Origin: Mytilinidion resinicola
Lineage: Eukaryota > Ascomycota > Dothideomycetes > Mytilinidiales > Mytilinidiaceae
Assembly (NCBI RefSeq): GCF_010093595.1
Contig: NW_022985463.1
Span: 352,804-416,803, forward strand
DNA length: 64,000 nt
Direction of reading: 5' to 3'
Shown: positions 9,238 through 20,823 of the stretch, one piece after another
Numbering within the stretch: the first letter of the stretch is position 1
Layout: every line of letters begins with the position of its first letter
The notes under the pieces: generated by a model
What the model was told of the DNA's origin: nothing
Database searches by the model: none
What the model saw: only the letters and a program-made list of their open reading frames with translations
Made by a program: the position numbers and the translations under genes

Positions 9238-12093
9238 ATGCTGGATCCTCTCACCGCCATCGGCCTTGCCGGCAACGTCGTCCAGTTCGTGGACTTCACA
9301 GCGAAACTCATTGCGGAGGGTAGAGCGATCTACAAGGCTGGCGCTACGAGCGAGAATGAAGACCTCGAAGTAATCACCAGGGATCTCATTGGCCTCAATG
9401 GGAAGCTATTGTCGGTTTCTCCTCCTGATTCAGGTAGTGTACAAGAGTCGGAGGACGAAGACTTGCAGCACCTAGCCAAACGATGTGTGGAATTAGGCAA
9501 GGAGCTCCTTTCTATCCTAGAGGATCTCAGGATGAGTGGCTCTTATACAAGATGGGATAGCTTCCGAATGGCTACGAGGACTGTGAGGAAGAAGGATAAA
9601 ATTGAAGGCATCCAGAAGAGACTAAATGATATTCGGGCCCAATTAAACCTGCATTTGATAGCTTTACTAAGGTTCGTGAACCACGCACCTCTTGAAAGAC
9701 GCATACGCTAACGAAATAAATATAGTGACCGGCAATCCCTTGTACTTACGACACTCAATGCGCTCGCGAGGGATAACAAAGAGATGGAGATGGATCGGAC
9801 GGACCAGCTCATTCAGCTGAAGGACGAAATCCTTATGGCAATACAGGAACTATCACAAAGGGACAAACGAGACAGACTACAGAAAAAGCTATTAAGCAAG
9901 GAGCAATATTTGCAGCCGGAAGCAAATAACGTGCAAGATCTGAGCGCGATCTCTTCAAAACTATCGGACCTGAGCCAAGAAGGCGAACGAGTCCGACGCG
10001 AACAGAGAGTCTTATTTTCACTTCGGTTCCGATCCATGGACGTAAGGCATTCGAAGATTCCGGAAGCGCACAATACGACCTTCAATTGGATATTCGAAGA
10101 AGCTGCCGAGGACGACTCGCTTCCCCGAGTTGAATTCATGCAGTGGCTCCGATCAAGTGGAGATATCTACTGGCTATCCGGAAAAGCTGGGTCGGGAAAA
10201 TCGACTCTGACGAAGTTCATAGCTTCTCATCCTCGCACAATGCAAGCACTGTCCTTGTGGGCGGGGCAGCACCGCTTGTTTACGGCGAGCCATTTCTTCT
10301 GGCATGCGGGGACAGACCTGCAGAAGTCTCAAGAAGGGCTACTTCAGACGATATTATACGACATCCTTCGAAAGTGTCCGGACCTGATCCCAGCCGTACT
10401 CCCGTTTCGATGGCAAGCATATGGCTATTCATTTGAGAACCCAGAAGCATGGACACTTCCTGAGCTCCTAACGGCACTCCGCCGGCTCATCGAACATGAT
10501 TTATCTGCCAAATTCTGCTTCTTCATTGATGGCCTCGATGAATACTATGGGAACCACGTTGAGATCATAAGCCTTCTCAGGGACCTGATTACCTCCTCGA
10601 ACATCAAGATATGTGTGTCCAGCAGGCCGTGGAACATTTTTGAAGATGCATTTGGAAAGAATTCTTCCCGCATGCTAGCTTTGCAAGATCTCACCAGGAA
10701 TGACATCCAGCTCTACGTACAAAACCATCTAGAAGAGAACGAGCACTTTATTCGACTAAAAACTAGAGATCCCCGCTGTGTAGATCTAGTGCAAGAGATT
10801 GTCGACAGAGCACAGGGAGTCTTTCTTTGGGTTTTCCTAGTCGTGCGCGACCTCGTTCAAGGACTGACCAATTCTGATCGGATTGTCGACCTCCAACGAC
10901 GACTTCGACGGCTTCCTACCGACCTTGAGCCATACTTCAAGCACATTCTTGACACTGTTGAGGACATATACAAGGACCAAACTGCGGAAACTTTCCAGCT
11001 TTGCCTGCAAGCTAGAAGCCCGCCCTTACTCATGGTGTTTTCCCTGCTCGATGAAGAAGACCCGAAATTCGCCTTGACTTCGAGCGTGTCGCCTTTATCC
11101 GTAGACGAAGTAGCTGCACGCTACCACGAAGCTCACCGACGTCTAAACGCTCGTTGCAAGGGTCTACTTGAACTAGTGGGAGATCCTATTCATGATTACT
11201 TCTGGGAGACGTTTAGTGTCCAAGTAGACTACCTTCACCGGACGGTCCGAGACTTTCTCCAAGGGTCTGAGATGCAAGACTACCTAAAAATGAGCGCAGG
11301 CCGCCATTTCGATGCTCACACCTGCTTAGCGAATGCCTCCCTTGGACTTATCAAACTGCTTCCTGCCAATCTCAAGGTATCTCTAGATACCGAGCGATGT
11401 CGTCTCTTCGATCTAGTCGATGACTGCATCCACTACGCGCAGGAAGCAGAAGCGGAATCCGGCGTGTATCCCGGTCCTCTCCTCGACGAACTGAGTCGCA
11501 CATTCTCCATCCGTATAGAAAGGGAACTAAACAGCGATGTTACTACTCGCCGTTGCTTGTTCATCGCTATTTCCGAAGGTCTATGCGTCTACGTCCGCGA
11601 GCTATTGATCGCTAAGCCGCAATTGGACGTCCCCCTGCTGCTCGTTGCTCTAGTTCCCCAGACCCAACATCACCACTGGAATCCGGAGATGGTCCAACTT
11701 CTGTTAGCTCACGGCGCCAATCCGAATGAGAGACACAACGAGTCCACGGTTTGGTCGGCTTTCCTCCAGTACCTGCACGCTCACTACGAGAAGCTATCGC
11801 CGATGCAGATGCGAGCGTTGTTCAAGACCACTAGGGCCCTCCTGAGTAATGGTGCGGATCCGAATCTGAGCATTACCGTGGATGGAGAGGCACGGCGGGT
11901 CATGGAGGTGGTTGCGGAGGTCTTTGGCGCACAACTGAGTGGTGAGCAGGTGAGGCGGCTCAAGCAGAAGCCTGCGGACGCGGAGAAGCCTGCGGACGCG
12001 GAGAAGCCTGCGGCCGCGGAGAAGCGGAAGTCGAGAGTGTTTGGGTGGCTGAAGCGGAGCAAGAAGGACAAGACGTGGAAGCAACCGGGTTGA
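9238..12093 (+). CDS. STAND protein: fungal N-terminal domain, NACHT, ankyrin remnant
   Basis: Exon 1 is 9238-9671, a 54-bp intron is 9672-9725 (GTTCGT donor, GCTAAC branch site), and exon 2 is 9726-12093. The product has 933 residues. Residues 1-150 are the helical head common to fungal STAND proteins (MLDPLTAIGLAGNVVQFVDF). The P-loop GKAGSGKST lies at about 297-305 and the Walker B motif FFIDGLDE at about 410-417, typical of a NACHT NTPase. A long helical region follows. Near the C-terminus are two ankyrin-like units (LLLAHGANPNE and LLSNGADPNLS). The tail carries three KPADAE-like repeats and then many lysines. Such proteins are NLR-like sensors thought to act in non-self recognition and programmed cell death. 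This one is full length, but its ankyrin tail is short. Confidence 0.88.
11968..12021 (+). repeat. 18-bp tandem repeat x3, coding (KPADAE)
   Basis: Three 18-bp units encode KPADAE, KPADAE and KPAAAE just before the lysine-rich C-terminus of the STAND protein. Units 1 and 2 are identical and unit 3 has a single change (GAC to GCC). Confidence 0.85.
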
Positions 12094-13241
12094 AGATGGC
12101 TTATGGAAGAAACGACAGCATTACGACAGAATTCTCGGCAAGGCGACTGAGGCAAAACGCCACGGCTGTATCATCGAAGACGCCAGCGATCCAGGGGAGA
12201 TGAATTGAGTTGCGGAGTGCTCAACTACTCCTTGCTAGATGCGTGTAGCCGATAAGCCTTGGGCGAGAGACTCGCAAATGAGCGTGCGCTCTCGTCCTCG
12301 CGAGTTTTATGGGGCCCGCTATAGACTAGTCTGCCTGCGCCGCACCGAGTCCTGCATTCTGTACCGACTAAGCACTGCGCTCGTAACCTAAGAACCCTCC
12401 AAGACAGGAATACTCGCACCCACAATACCACCGGTCAGAGCTGGAAGCTCACGGCCGAATAGTCGCACTAATATCCCGCAATTTTCGAACACTTTGGCTC
12501 TGGCCCTCCATCTAGTCAGCATAATCACGAATCATGTGACGAAGGAATGCATGCTTAACGTCTTTCTGCGATAGATTGAAACAAAGGGACAGTCTCGATG
12601 CCAGCCAGAATAGTGGACTCAGTTAGGTCTAATCCTCGATCGGCTTCATTCTCTAAGTTGTCTCTTTTATAGAAGGTTAATTTTCTTGGGAAAGCCTTAT
12701 TTAAAAGGAGCGAGATCTTACGGTAATGTGAGCGAATGCCACGCGCTCTGTACTACAACGTTTCTTATGCGCGCACTTCTTTATAATCTGCAAAGTCTTT
12801 TTAAGATTAAATCTTCTATGCGTAGAGATTTAGGCGTCTTGAAGCCAAAGGGAGGAAAAGCTCGGCTACTTATATGCGGCAAGTACCGACGTTAGTGCAG
12901 GCCAGCGGCTGTAGAGATGTAGTAGACTTGACATCGGAAGGTAGACAGTTCACTTGTAGTGCTCCGGCTGAAGAATCCAATAAGAAGATCAAATGGTATG
13001 AGGAGGTGCGCGTTTACCAAAAAGGGGGTACGAGACTACTAAAAGGGGCCGTGCATTACTAGTTCCCCATAAAAAGAGATGAAGGAGAAGAAATAAAGTC
13101 GCAAGTAGTGTCCTAGTCGTAGCCTCCGCGGGTTCGAATGCATTATGCGCGTAGCTCGATCGATCCCGAGTCAAATACCGCAGAAACTTGAGGGCAGGAG
13201 AGCATTAAGGTGGCCGGAGGTGGTGGGAACGGGTAAGCGCT
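12094..13241. other. Intergenic, AT-rich in part, possible relic
   Basis: This separates the STAND gene (+) from the HET pseudogene (-). From about 12640 it is AT-richer and contains open fragments (for example 12874-13062) whose translation has protein-like composition (DVVDLTSEGRQFTC) but no family I know. They may be remains of a decayed gene or mobile element. No terminal repeats were seen. Confidence 0.4.
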
Positions 13242-15414
13242 TTAGACAAGTGTAATGATGCTACTCTCGGCTGCTTCATGCGGCTGAACCACACTTTCCA
13301 CATGATCGTCTCTAACATAGAAATATCCCAGCCTCTCGAAAACATTACGATTCTTATGATGCGGTACTAGTAACAGGCCCTCTGCACAATCGTGTTTATC
13401 GTCTTCATCGTCGTTATAGGGGCCTTCGTGCGGACATCGTTGTATGATGATCAAATGAACATTACGCGGTTGCTCATCTGTGTCATCTGGAACGTCCACT
13501 GTAATTGTGGTATAAGCTCCCCCTCGCTCCAAAGCGATTGAAAGGTTCTGCTTGGTGTTTGCAAAGGTCAGATCTCTTCTCAATATATTTCCCTTCATGT
13601 CGCTCTGTTTGATAGAAGCAGGAATAAGTTTGCATCGTATCCGCATGGAAGCATGCCCGTGCACAAGTTCACCAGAGGGCTTGGTCTTGATGTCGAGATC
13701 AACAAGTTCCACCCAGATCTGCTTGTGCTCGCAGCACCCATGAAATTTGCTCGTGTTGCTAACCCAGACTTTGCCGTTCGTGCTGGCCCAGCTCCAAGTG
13801 GGAGCCCTCCATTTCAAGGGCCGCGTGGGAAGTGTCTCGTTTTTAAAAAGGTGTCTGCGCCAACACAGTTCTTCAAGTATTCGGTTACGCCAAAGCCTAG
13901 CGACTAACTCGTCGTCCAAGGCTTCGGCTACATCTTGTGCTATGTCACGAACTGCGACTAATTTATCCTCTTCGTTGGTTATTTCACATTTGGTGTATGA
14001 GATTCTGAAGGTAGCCCACCGGTGGTATATCCTATGGGGTGGTATGAAATCTTCATTTAGATCATAGTCGAACGATTCGTTGGGGTCGCGACTCTCTAAT
14101 GCCTGAGTTGGTCGTTCAGAAGACCGGCCAGCTTTCTGTTGTTTGAAAATCTTGAGACTTCGAGCTAGAGAGCTCGCATCTTCAGACCAAAAAGGCATCG
14201 CCCATTTTGGCAGACCACCAGGATATGTCTCGCTGGCTGTGCACTGCTGGCATTCCCAGAACACTCGGCTAGCGGCGAAGTGGAGAATCCTTGGAGACAG
14301 GTGCCGCTCCTGACTGACCCATGCTCTCTTATTCAAAGGGGCTTCTTCGACGCATTCAGCCCAGACGCGTAATCTATTGCAATAGTAGGATCTGGGTGGA
14401 AGTTCTGAATCGTATGGATCTTCTGAGTCTACGGAGTCTGGCTTCAGAGTCCAAGCTACTTGTAAGCGGCGAGGAAGCAAGAACGCAGGGTCTCGATTGA
14501 AGAATAGGCCGGCGTCGCTATCTTCAGCGGCTGTGGCTGCGATGTTGCATGCCGATTTACTGTACACGTCTCTCAAACGCCCTGCCTCGACCGACCAGTC
14601 GTCTATATTGTCCTAAAATATGCACCTATGTAGGATTGAGCAGAGGCTTCTACCTATGTAGCACTGTTCACTTACAATGAGTCAATCCATAGATACTTGA
14701 CTTGGAAGTATTGGGCAACAAGAATGGCATCTTGGAATGTTTTCGGTAGTTGAGTGATGGGTATACCGGCTTTCAGTGTTGAAACTGTGTCTTTGGTAAG
14801 ACGAAAAGGGTGTGATTGGCCCCAACAGTGGCTGAGAGTAAAGTATGGTCCTTGGTCACCGAAATTTCGAGTCTCGCGTAGATGAATTGGATCGCCTGTA
14901 TTTTCCATTACTCCTACGACTGTTGATAGATACCATACCGAAGAGGGGAGGCGTGGACTGCATTGAACATGTTGCTCTTGGCGTTCTCGGTATTTGGTGA
15001 ACAGAAAGCCAAGAGCTGAATCCGAACCAGTGTTCTGCGAAAGACGGTCTGGATAAATGTCATTACTCATAGCTGTGTCCGACGTTAGTATTGAAGGAAT
15101 AAGATACATGATGATGGCAGTACGTACTGTCCCACGGGACAATGCACAGCCTCGCTCCCTGCTCCCCACATATGAACACTATTTCCCATTCATTGGCATC
15201 GCGGCTGTATCCTGGCCGGAAGTAGTATTCCGTTTCGAAAGGTATGGACTTCTGTAAGCTCTTTTTTTCCTGCCAGACCAGCGAACACAGTGCACAGGGC
15301 AGTCGCAGTGCTTCTTCGAGGGACTCAGCATTAGGGTGGTGTGAAGCTGCGCATCATTCGTATTTCTCCACCTAGGAGCTTATGGCATGGGTCGCAGTAT
15401 TTCTCGTCGAACAT
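13242..15414 (-). pseudogene. HET-domain (heterokaryon incompatibility) gene, disrupted
   Basis: Exons read 15414-15128, 15072-14676 and 14625-13242. The introns are 55 bp (15127-15073) and 50 bp (14675-14626), with good GT-AG signals. Exon 1 encodes the usual head with MFDEKYCDPCHKL, then shifts frame by one base near 15335-15340 before NAESLEEALRLPCALC. Exon 2 carries the HET core: FTLSHCWGQ, LPKTFQDAI and YLWIDSL. At the universally conserved CIIQD motif, exon 3 has TAG (14613-14615) where Gln is expected. The frame then stays open for 457 further codons, with RDVYSKSACNIAAT and APTWSWAS. HET proteins trigger cell death when unlike hyphae fuse. One insertion and one CAG-to-TAG change indicate recent loss, or readthrough or sequencing error. 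Confidence 0.75.
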
Positions 15415-15463
15415 GATGCTGAGAAACAAAAGCGATGTAGTTTTCGCTCAATTTCTTAGGTCT

Positions 15464-15652
15464 TCACATTATATGAGCAGCGGTTGCCTGGAGCGTGAAA
15501 GTGAGGCGAAAAGTGCGGGGCACTCGTCGAATTCTCAGTGAAGGGCTCACAAAAGTAGAAGCTGCGATCTGGCAAACGGCGGTTGAATATGCATCTTCGG
15601 TGTAGGATTCATTCGGACCTAAGTGGCTCAGAGTGGGACGGTAGTCCGTCAC
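15464..15652 (-). pseudogene. Fragment of a second HET-domain gene
   Basis: The minus-strand reading contains ESYTEDAYSTAVCQIAAST. It resembles the HET-domain segment just after the CIIQD motif (ES-AM--VYS-A-CNIAAS in family members). It sits upstream of, and cannot belong to, the neighbouring HET gene, whose own copy of that segment is intact at about 14570. The flanking sequence does not continue the domain. It is a short relic, about 60 codons. Confidence 0.45.
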
Positions 15653-16304
15653 CGTCCAGCCTGCCCCAGAGGTATTCCATGCTGTTGGCTACGCCAAGGC
15701 TCCCGAAGCGGATGAAGACATAGAAAACCAACCAAATACAACGACAGCTAGAAGCCGTTAAAATAACATGTTAGCCATGACTAGCCAGACATACTCTTAT
15801 AAATAGTAATTCATAGGTAAGGCTGGCATGTCGCAGATTGTTTCTTCACGGCTGAGAGGAGATTAGCGGGACTCCAATGCGAGCTGGCCGAGGAGCTGCC
15901 AAAGAATCGACTTGCATGACCCGCTCTGTGGATGGGCGCAGCATCCTGGTCAGGGTATGCATCTGTCCTAATATTCTAGATCCCGAATTAAACATTGCAA
16001 AAACTTTAGATTAGGACCTCTCTTTCACGAGGCATTTGATTCTACGCATTTAGCATGCCAGTGTGAGTGCTCGATATGCAGGAATATAGAATGTGTTGTA
16101 CGTGGTGTCGGTGAGGCCAGTTCCGTACGACGAAAAGATATAACTAACTACACGGAAGTTGCTGAGTAATCAGCTACACAGCAAGTCTCCCTGCTGAATG
16201 TGGCGCTATGTCGCACCGCGTTACCTTTATTACGGTGATATGTAGCCTATCACCATGGCTGTGCATCACCACTTATTCTATGCTAACAGCAGCTTTGAGC
16301 ATCC
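15653..16304. other. Intergenic
   Basis: This stretch contains AT-rich pieces (for example 15760-15830 and 15960-16020). I see no gene or structured element. It lies between the HET fragment and the 3' end of the ankyrin gene. Confidence 0.45.
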
Positions 16305-17812
16305 TCACATCATACTCAATTTACTTTCACTTGAACCATGCGCGTTGACCTCAGCGCCCTGTTCGAGCAGCATCTTCACCACGTGTTCGTAGCCTCCGGC
16401 TGAAGCTGCATGGAGCGCGTTGCCGTACTCTCCACCCTGCGCGTTAATGTCAGCGCCGTTGTAGACCAGCAGCTCGACTATCAGCTCGTGGCCTCCAGCT
16501 GAAGCTGCCTGGAGTGCGTTGCCATAGTATCCTCCCTTCGCGTTGACGTTGGCGCCCTTATCGATCAACAGCTTGACTATCTGTTCGTGGCCCCCAGCTG
16601 AAGCTGCTTGGAGTGCATTGCCATAGTATCCCCCCTGCGCGTTAACGTCAACGTTCCTGTCGAGCAGCAGCATCACAATCCGCTCGTGGCCTCCAACGGA
16701 AGCTGCCTGGAGTGCGTTACCGTACCGTCCCTCTGGCACGTTGACGTAGGCGCTCTTGTTGAGCAGCAGCTCGGAGTGCCATTGATGATACTGTTTATGC
16801 AATGCGCGTAGTCGATCTTGGAGTTCTTGGAGGTCTCGAAGCAGCTCGGCATACCATTGACGATAATAGTCATGCAATCTCCGCAGTTGTTCTTGGAGTT
16901 CTGGGAAGTCTGGAAGCCCTGGATGCTCAGCAATGCTGGCACTTATTCCATCTTCAGGAGGCTCGACTTCGGGTTTACTTGGTGCGGTTGGGTCATGAGC
17001 TTTCCCCTGCTCTACATCCTTTATCGCTCCCATTAGTTCGTAGTACCCTACCAAGATGAAGAGTACGAGGAGGATGCAGATGAGAATGTTACGATAATCC
17101 ACGCCACCTGGATTGGAATGTAGTCGCCACATAAGGCTCGTATATAGGATCAGGCCAGCAATAAATGTGATCCATGAAACTGTCAAAAGCTCGACTGGCA
17201 GCTGAAGCACGCGAATGGCGGAGATAGAACTTCGTATTGGCTTTCGGAGTTGGCCGTTGCTGAGCCAGCGCTTCAATTCCGTTGGGCCACCGATGAGGTA
17301 TAGTTGCCGTTGTGTCCGTATACAAAAGACCACGGAGAGAACACTTGATAACAAACTGACACTAAAGGCAGCTCGTGCAGTCCAGTGGAGATCAGAAACA
17401 CTATCCAGGCTAAGAGCTGTAATGTTGACGGAGGCGAGTACACTCCCCTGGACGATTTTCAGCATCGCTAAATCATATCTATAGACAAGCGAGACGTCTA
17501 ATTTTGACTTACTGCAACAGCAATCCCGTTGAAGCTGCCCAGCAGGTTCTCATTCCATTTCAATAACTCCATGTCATTCCAGTCATTGATGATGTCCGAA
17601 ACCTGCTTTAGCAGGTCCATATCAATGAGCATAAGCCGCAAAGCCCATCTTTCCCACCAAGTACCAAATCGGTCCTTTGCATAGGTATCACTCTTAAAAT
17701 AAATATTGCTCAAGACTGTACGTGGGTCTTCTGACCGATTTTGCGCGATGCCGAAAATCAATGTGCCGGCGATGAAGAGTGCTCGTAATGCGCCGGCAAT
17801 GACTGCTGCCAT
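16305..17812 (-). CDS. Membrane / coiled-coil / ankyrin-repeat protein
   Basis: Exon 1 is 17812-17513, the intron is 17512-17448 (65 bp, GTAAGT donor, GTCCAG acceptor), and exon 2 is 17447-16305. The product has 480 residues. The first ~240 residues hold four hydrophobic stretches: near the N-terminus (ALFIAGTLIFGIA), then AAFSVSLLSSVLSVVF, LLTVSWITFIAGLILY and ILICILLVLFILVGYY. A charged segment follows. It contains two related ~22-residue helical units (LQEQLRRLHDYYRQWYAELL and LQDRLRALHKQYHQWHSELL). Four 33-residue ankyrin repeats of the GNALQAASAGGHE type fill the C-terminus. The ankyrin end is probably cytosolic and binds protein, but no function is established. The acceptor was chosen because nearer AG sites break the frame. 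Confidence 0.8.
16338..16735 (-). repeat. 99-bp tandem ankyrin repeats x4
   Basis: Four consecutive 99-bp units encode 33-residue ankyrin repeats. The block GNALQAASAGGHE recurs almost unchanged, including at the DNA level. The two central units are most alike. This degree of similarity implies recent duplication or gene conversion between units. Confidence 0.85.
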
Positions 17813-18800
17813 GACAATTTCAGATCAAGAGGGACGACGAATCTTGCTGATACACGACTTTGGAAAACATGAAAGCGGCGTGAAGAGACCAAACCCATCT
17901 TTAGCTCCGGATGAAGATTTGTTGATATGCAAAGGTCAGCTCGGAATTTGACCAATGATGAAGCGCCACGAGAGACTGCATCAAGGTGCCGAGGCTCCAC
18001 TCGAGAGCTGCATACGGTCATCGCTGGTTTTCGATACACTAGGTGTCTTGAGTTGACATCTCTGGAGAAATGTTGATCTTGAACTTCTACACCATCGCCA
18101 ACACGACCTCTTTGCTATACAATGCTGTTGCGTTGGTCCCAGGGAGCCTCTCACTAAAGTTTCGAGTCTTGCGTAGATTGATTAGATCACCGGTATTTTC
18201 CCCTACTTCCATAAATCTTCATAGATACCATGCCGAAGAAGAGAGACGTAAACTACATTGAACATTTTGTAGGAGAGCTGGAGTGCTTATCTATAAGTCT
18301 GAAGTCTCAGTCCTTCGGACTCGTTCAATTCCAGCCTGCGCCCCGACGCAGTAGGTAGTTTAGATAAGTAGTGAGCGACAGTCACAGGGAAGCGGATCAA
18401 GACAAGGTGTGTAGCCAAAAGCTGTATTGATGATGGTGAGGAAGCTAGCTAATGAGCGGAAGAAGGAAAGATAGGGTGCTGAGTAAGCCTGATAGAGAGG
18501 AAGGGGCCGACAGTAATGTTCGGCTTCCACTACGCTAATCTAGTAACTATGGGCTCGCGCAGCTCTGCAGAGTATTTTATTGTATCATATATTCGTACTT
18601 AAATTCAGTGTCGTACATCGTAGAGCGAGCTAGTTGACTAACCAGAAAGTATTCCTGCGTAGCTCTGATTAGCTGCGCTAACATTAGCACAGATTCCAAG
18701 TCCGTGCAGCTGGTAGAGCGATTTCTTAAGAGAAAGCGCTCTTATAGTAAGGCCAGAGTTTAGTTCATTCTACACCCTTCAGAGATGTCGTGATCAGATC
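17813..18800. other. Intergenic holding a HET relic
   Basis: This is the promoter side of the ankyrin gene and the 3' side of the DUF7580-like pseudogene. It contains the HET relic at 18152-18266. A sequence near 18700-18750 has a weak tRNA look but no complete cloverleaf. Confidence 0.45.
18152..18266 (-). pseudogene. Decayed copy of part of the HET gene at 14861-14973
   Basis: Plus-strand bases 18154-18266 align to 14861-14973 with roughly 26 mismatches in 113 positions by eye. Many of the mismatches are G in the 14.9-kb copy and A here, i.e. C to T on the coding (minus) strand. The match covers the HET segment just before the domain core. It is a remnant of a related gene, not a full copy. 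Confidence 0.65.
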
Positions 18801-20823
18801 TTAGGAAACTTCAGCTAAAAAGAGCCTGCGTATGTCGCTTGGATGGCGCGCTACGACTCCACTAAAGAAGTGCGCCCGAAACTCCCGGTGCTTGAAATTC
18901 TTCGTGACGTCCCTTCCCGGAAATTCGCATCGTAGACATCGCTGTACTGCATATCTGCATATCCATACATGTCCCCAACATCTAGGTACACCTTGTTCGT
19001 TTGCGTTTCCGCAATTTTATAGTCTTCTAACACCGTGGTTGTTACGCCTACCTGCTGTGTTCCGGCTCCGCTTAGGCTTTGGCTATAAATCTGGCTCTCA
19101 CGCCGTAGTTCCGCGAACGAACGATTCAAACATAGCTTAATGAGCAGAATGCCCAACGCGAAGAGCGTTTTGTGGCGGATAAGGCCTTCTTGAAATTGGG
19201 CGGCTGCGGAGAGAGGCGCGGCTGCCGGAGGGCAGAACGGTGGGATATACAGGTATTTCCTAGGGACTCGGGCTGCGCGAGCGCACCGCCATCGTCAAGT
19301 ATGAGCTGAATCTCGTCTTTGTCAAGTTTCTCGCTAAGCCACGCGGAGTCACAAAGAAGTAGGACGGCCCAGGCAGCTGATGCAGCGATGCCGAAGCGCT
19401 GTTTTCGAGAGAGAGCTAGCCGGGAGCGGACTTGTTCATTCGATGGGGATAGGAGAGAGTGGACGGGTATTATCTTTGGGAAGTACTCTTTGGTGGCTGT
19501 GCTATGAATTTGGATTTGCCGCGAAGTAGAAGGGTCTGGATCCGGAAAGTAGCCAAGATAGTCTGCGGCGGCTGTACAATTTTGCAGGAGTCCGCAAAGA
19601 CCAGAGATAGGAGGGGGGATTGAAGGGCGGGGGGTTGGTAACGTTATTTTCAACGAGGATGAAGTCTGCGATGACGAAGCTACGCTAGAAGTTTAGGTAT
19701 TTGATGTACTTGAAGCAATACGAATGGTGCGATCATTACTAGAACGGCCGGATTTAACGGATTTGACATCGGACTTTGTCTTGGTATGCCTCCTTCTGAA
19801 CAACTGACTAAAACTCGTCCGTGTGGAAGGAGACGGGGGACTATTTGCTGGATCACGTACTTGCACTACCGGAGGAGTAAGAGAGGCTGGTGCAGATAGT
19901 GGTATTTGTGCGGCAGCCTTTTTGATCCTTATTTGTATCTCTTGCCAGTATTCGTCTGATGGATAAGGGATCCCAGTTTGGGTTTTCTTATATGACAAGG
20001 CCATGTTGAATATAGCAGGATCTAGCACTTTGTCATTGTGCCATCTTAAATAAAGGTTACCACCGTGCGTCTGCGGGAATACGCAACCCCAGCCCGACTG
20101 TATAGCTTCGTGGATGGCTCCGGCGTTGTTTCTAATGGCGTCGCATTGCTTCTGGTCGAATCGGGCTTGCAGTTCTTGGACCGTTCGGTTTCCTTCATCG
20201 GATGGGATCTCTTGCTTCTCGAAGCAGTTCTTGAGCGCAGTATTCCAGTACTGCAAGTCCGTTATCAGGCTCTGTCGCTCGTTTCTGCCAAAGCTCCGCT
20301 TTACGCGACGCCATTCCCATTCCACACGGTCAGGGGCGACTTCTTCCCACTTTGGCTATGATCTGGCTCAGCTTCAATCGGATAGACTATGCGCAGGGAC
20401 TATTGGACCGGAGAAGGCAAGGAGGATGTATTGCATCGAGAGTGCAATTGGGCAGAGGCGGCTTTGCACCACAAATGTGACAAGTACGTAGATAAAATCC
20501 GAGTCAATATACCTTGCCTTTGATATCGATATCTAGCTTGTCCATCAGCTTTTGCACAATCTTATCCATGTGCCCGAGGAAGTTCATGAACGAGTCGCAT
20601 TTATCCGCGTACCGCCTACGGAGGTAGAGTTCGACCTCGGTCAAGAAGGCACCCTGCAGCCCGATGTTGCCGAAAGTGGCATGCAGTTGCTGTTGCTCTC
20701 GATGGCGCGAAGAGTGGAGTCGTACCGCAAGTAGTCCTTGGCGGGGTTCAGGGCCTTCCGGTAGTTCTCTAATGCGAAGAGGATGAGGGGAATTCCTCCT
20801 AGAACGACGCCGGCTACCTCCAT
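18801..20823 (-). pseudogene. DUF7580-like fungal gene, multiply broken
   Basis: The start MEVAGVVLGGIPLILFALENY (20823) and later blocks EWRR-like EWEWRRVKRSFGRNER, LQYWNTALKNCFE, FGIAASAAWAVLLL and ALGILLIKLCLNRSF match the order of a common uncharacterised fungal family (DUF7580 type, as I remember it). An intron at 20512-20356 joins GK to PKWEEV. Lesions: a frameshift near 20690, just before QQQLHATFG; TAA at 19693-19695, where CAA would fit; a frameshift near 19250, before RKYLYIPPF; and an 8-bp tandem duplication at 18948-18963, after which the ending RCEFPGRDVTKNF is out of frame. The last stop in the family-like frame is 18801-18803. No function is known for the family. A working gene would need four independent sequence errors. 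Confidence 0.8.

Noticed and set aside
13085..13175. tRNA-like B-box (GGGTTCGAATGC)
   Set aside because: No acceptor stem, D-arm or anticodon stem can be paired around it, and no A-box lies at the right distance.
18690..18760. Sequence recalling part of a tRNA (GGTAGAGCG, then a CTTAAG loop)
   Set aside because: The D-arm is incomplete and there is no T-arm with GGTTCGA; at most a decayed relic.
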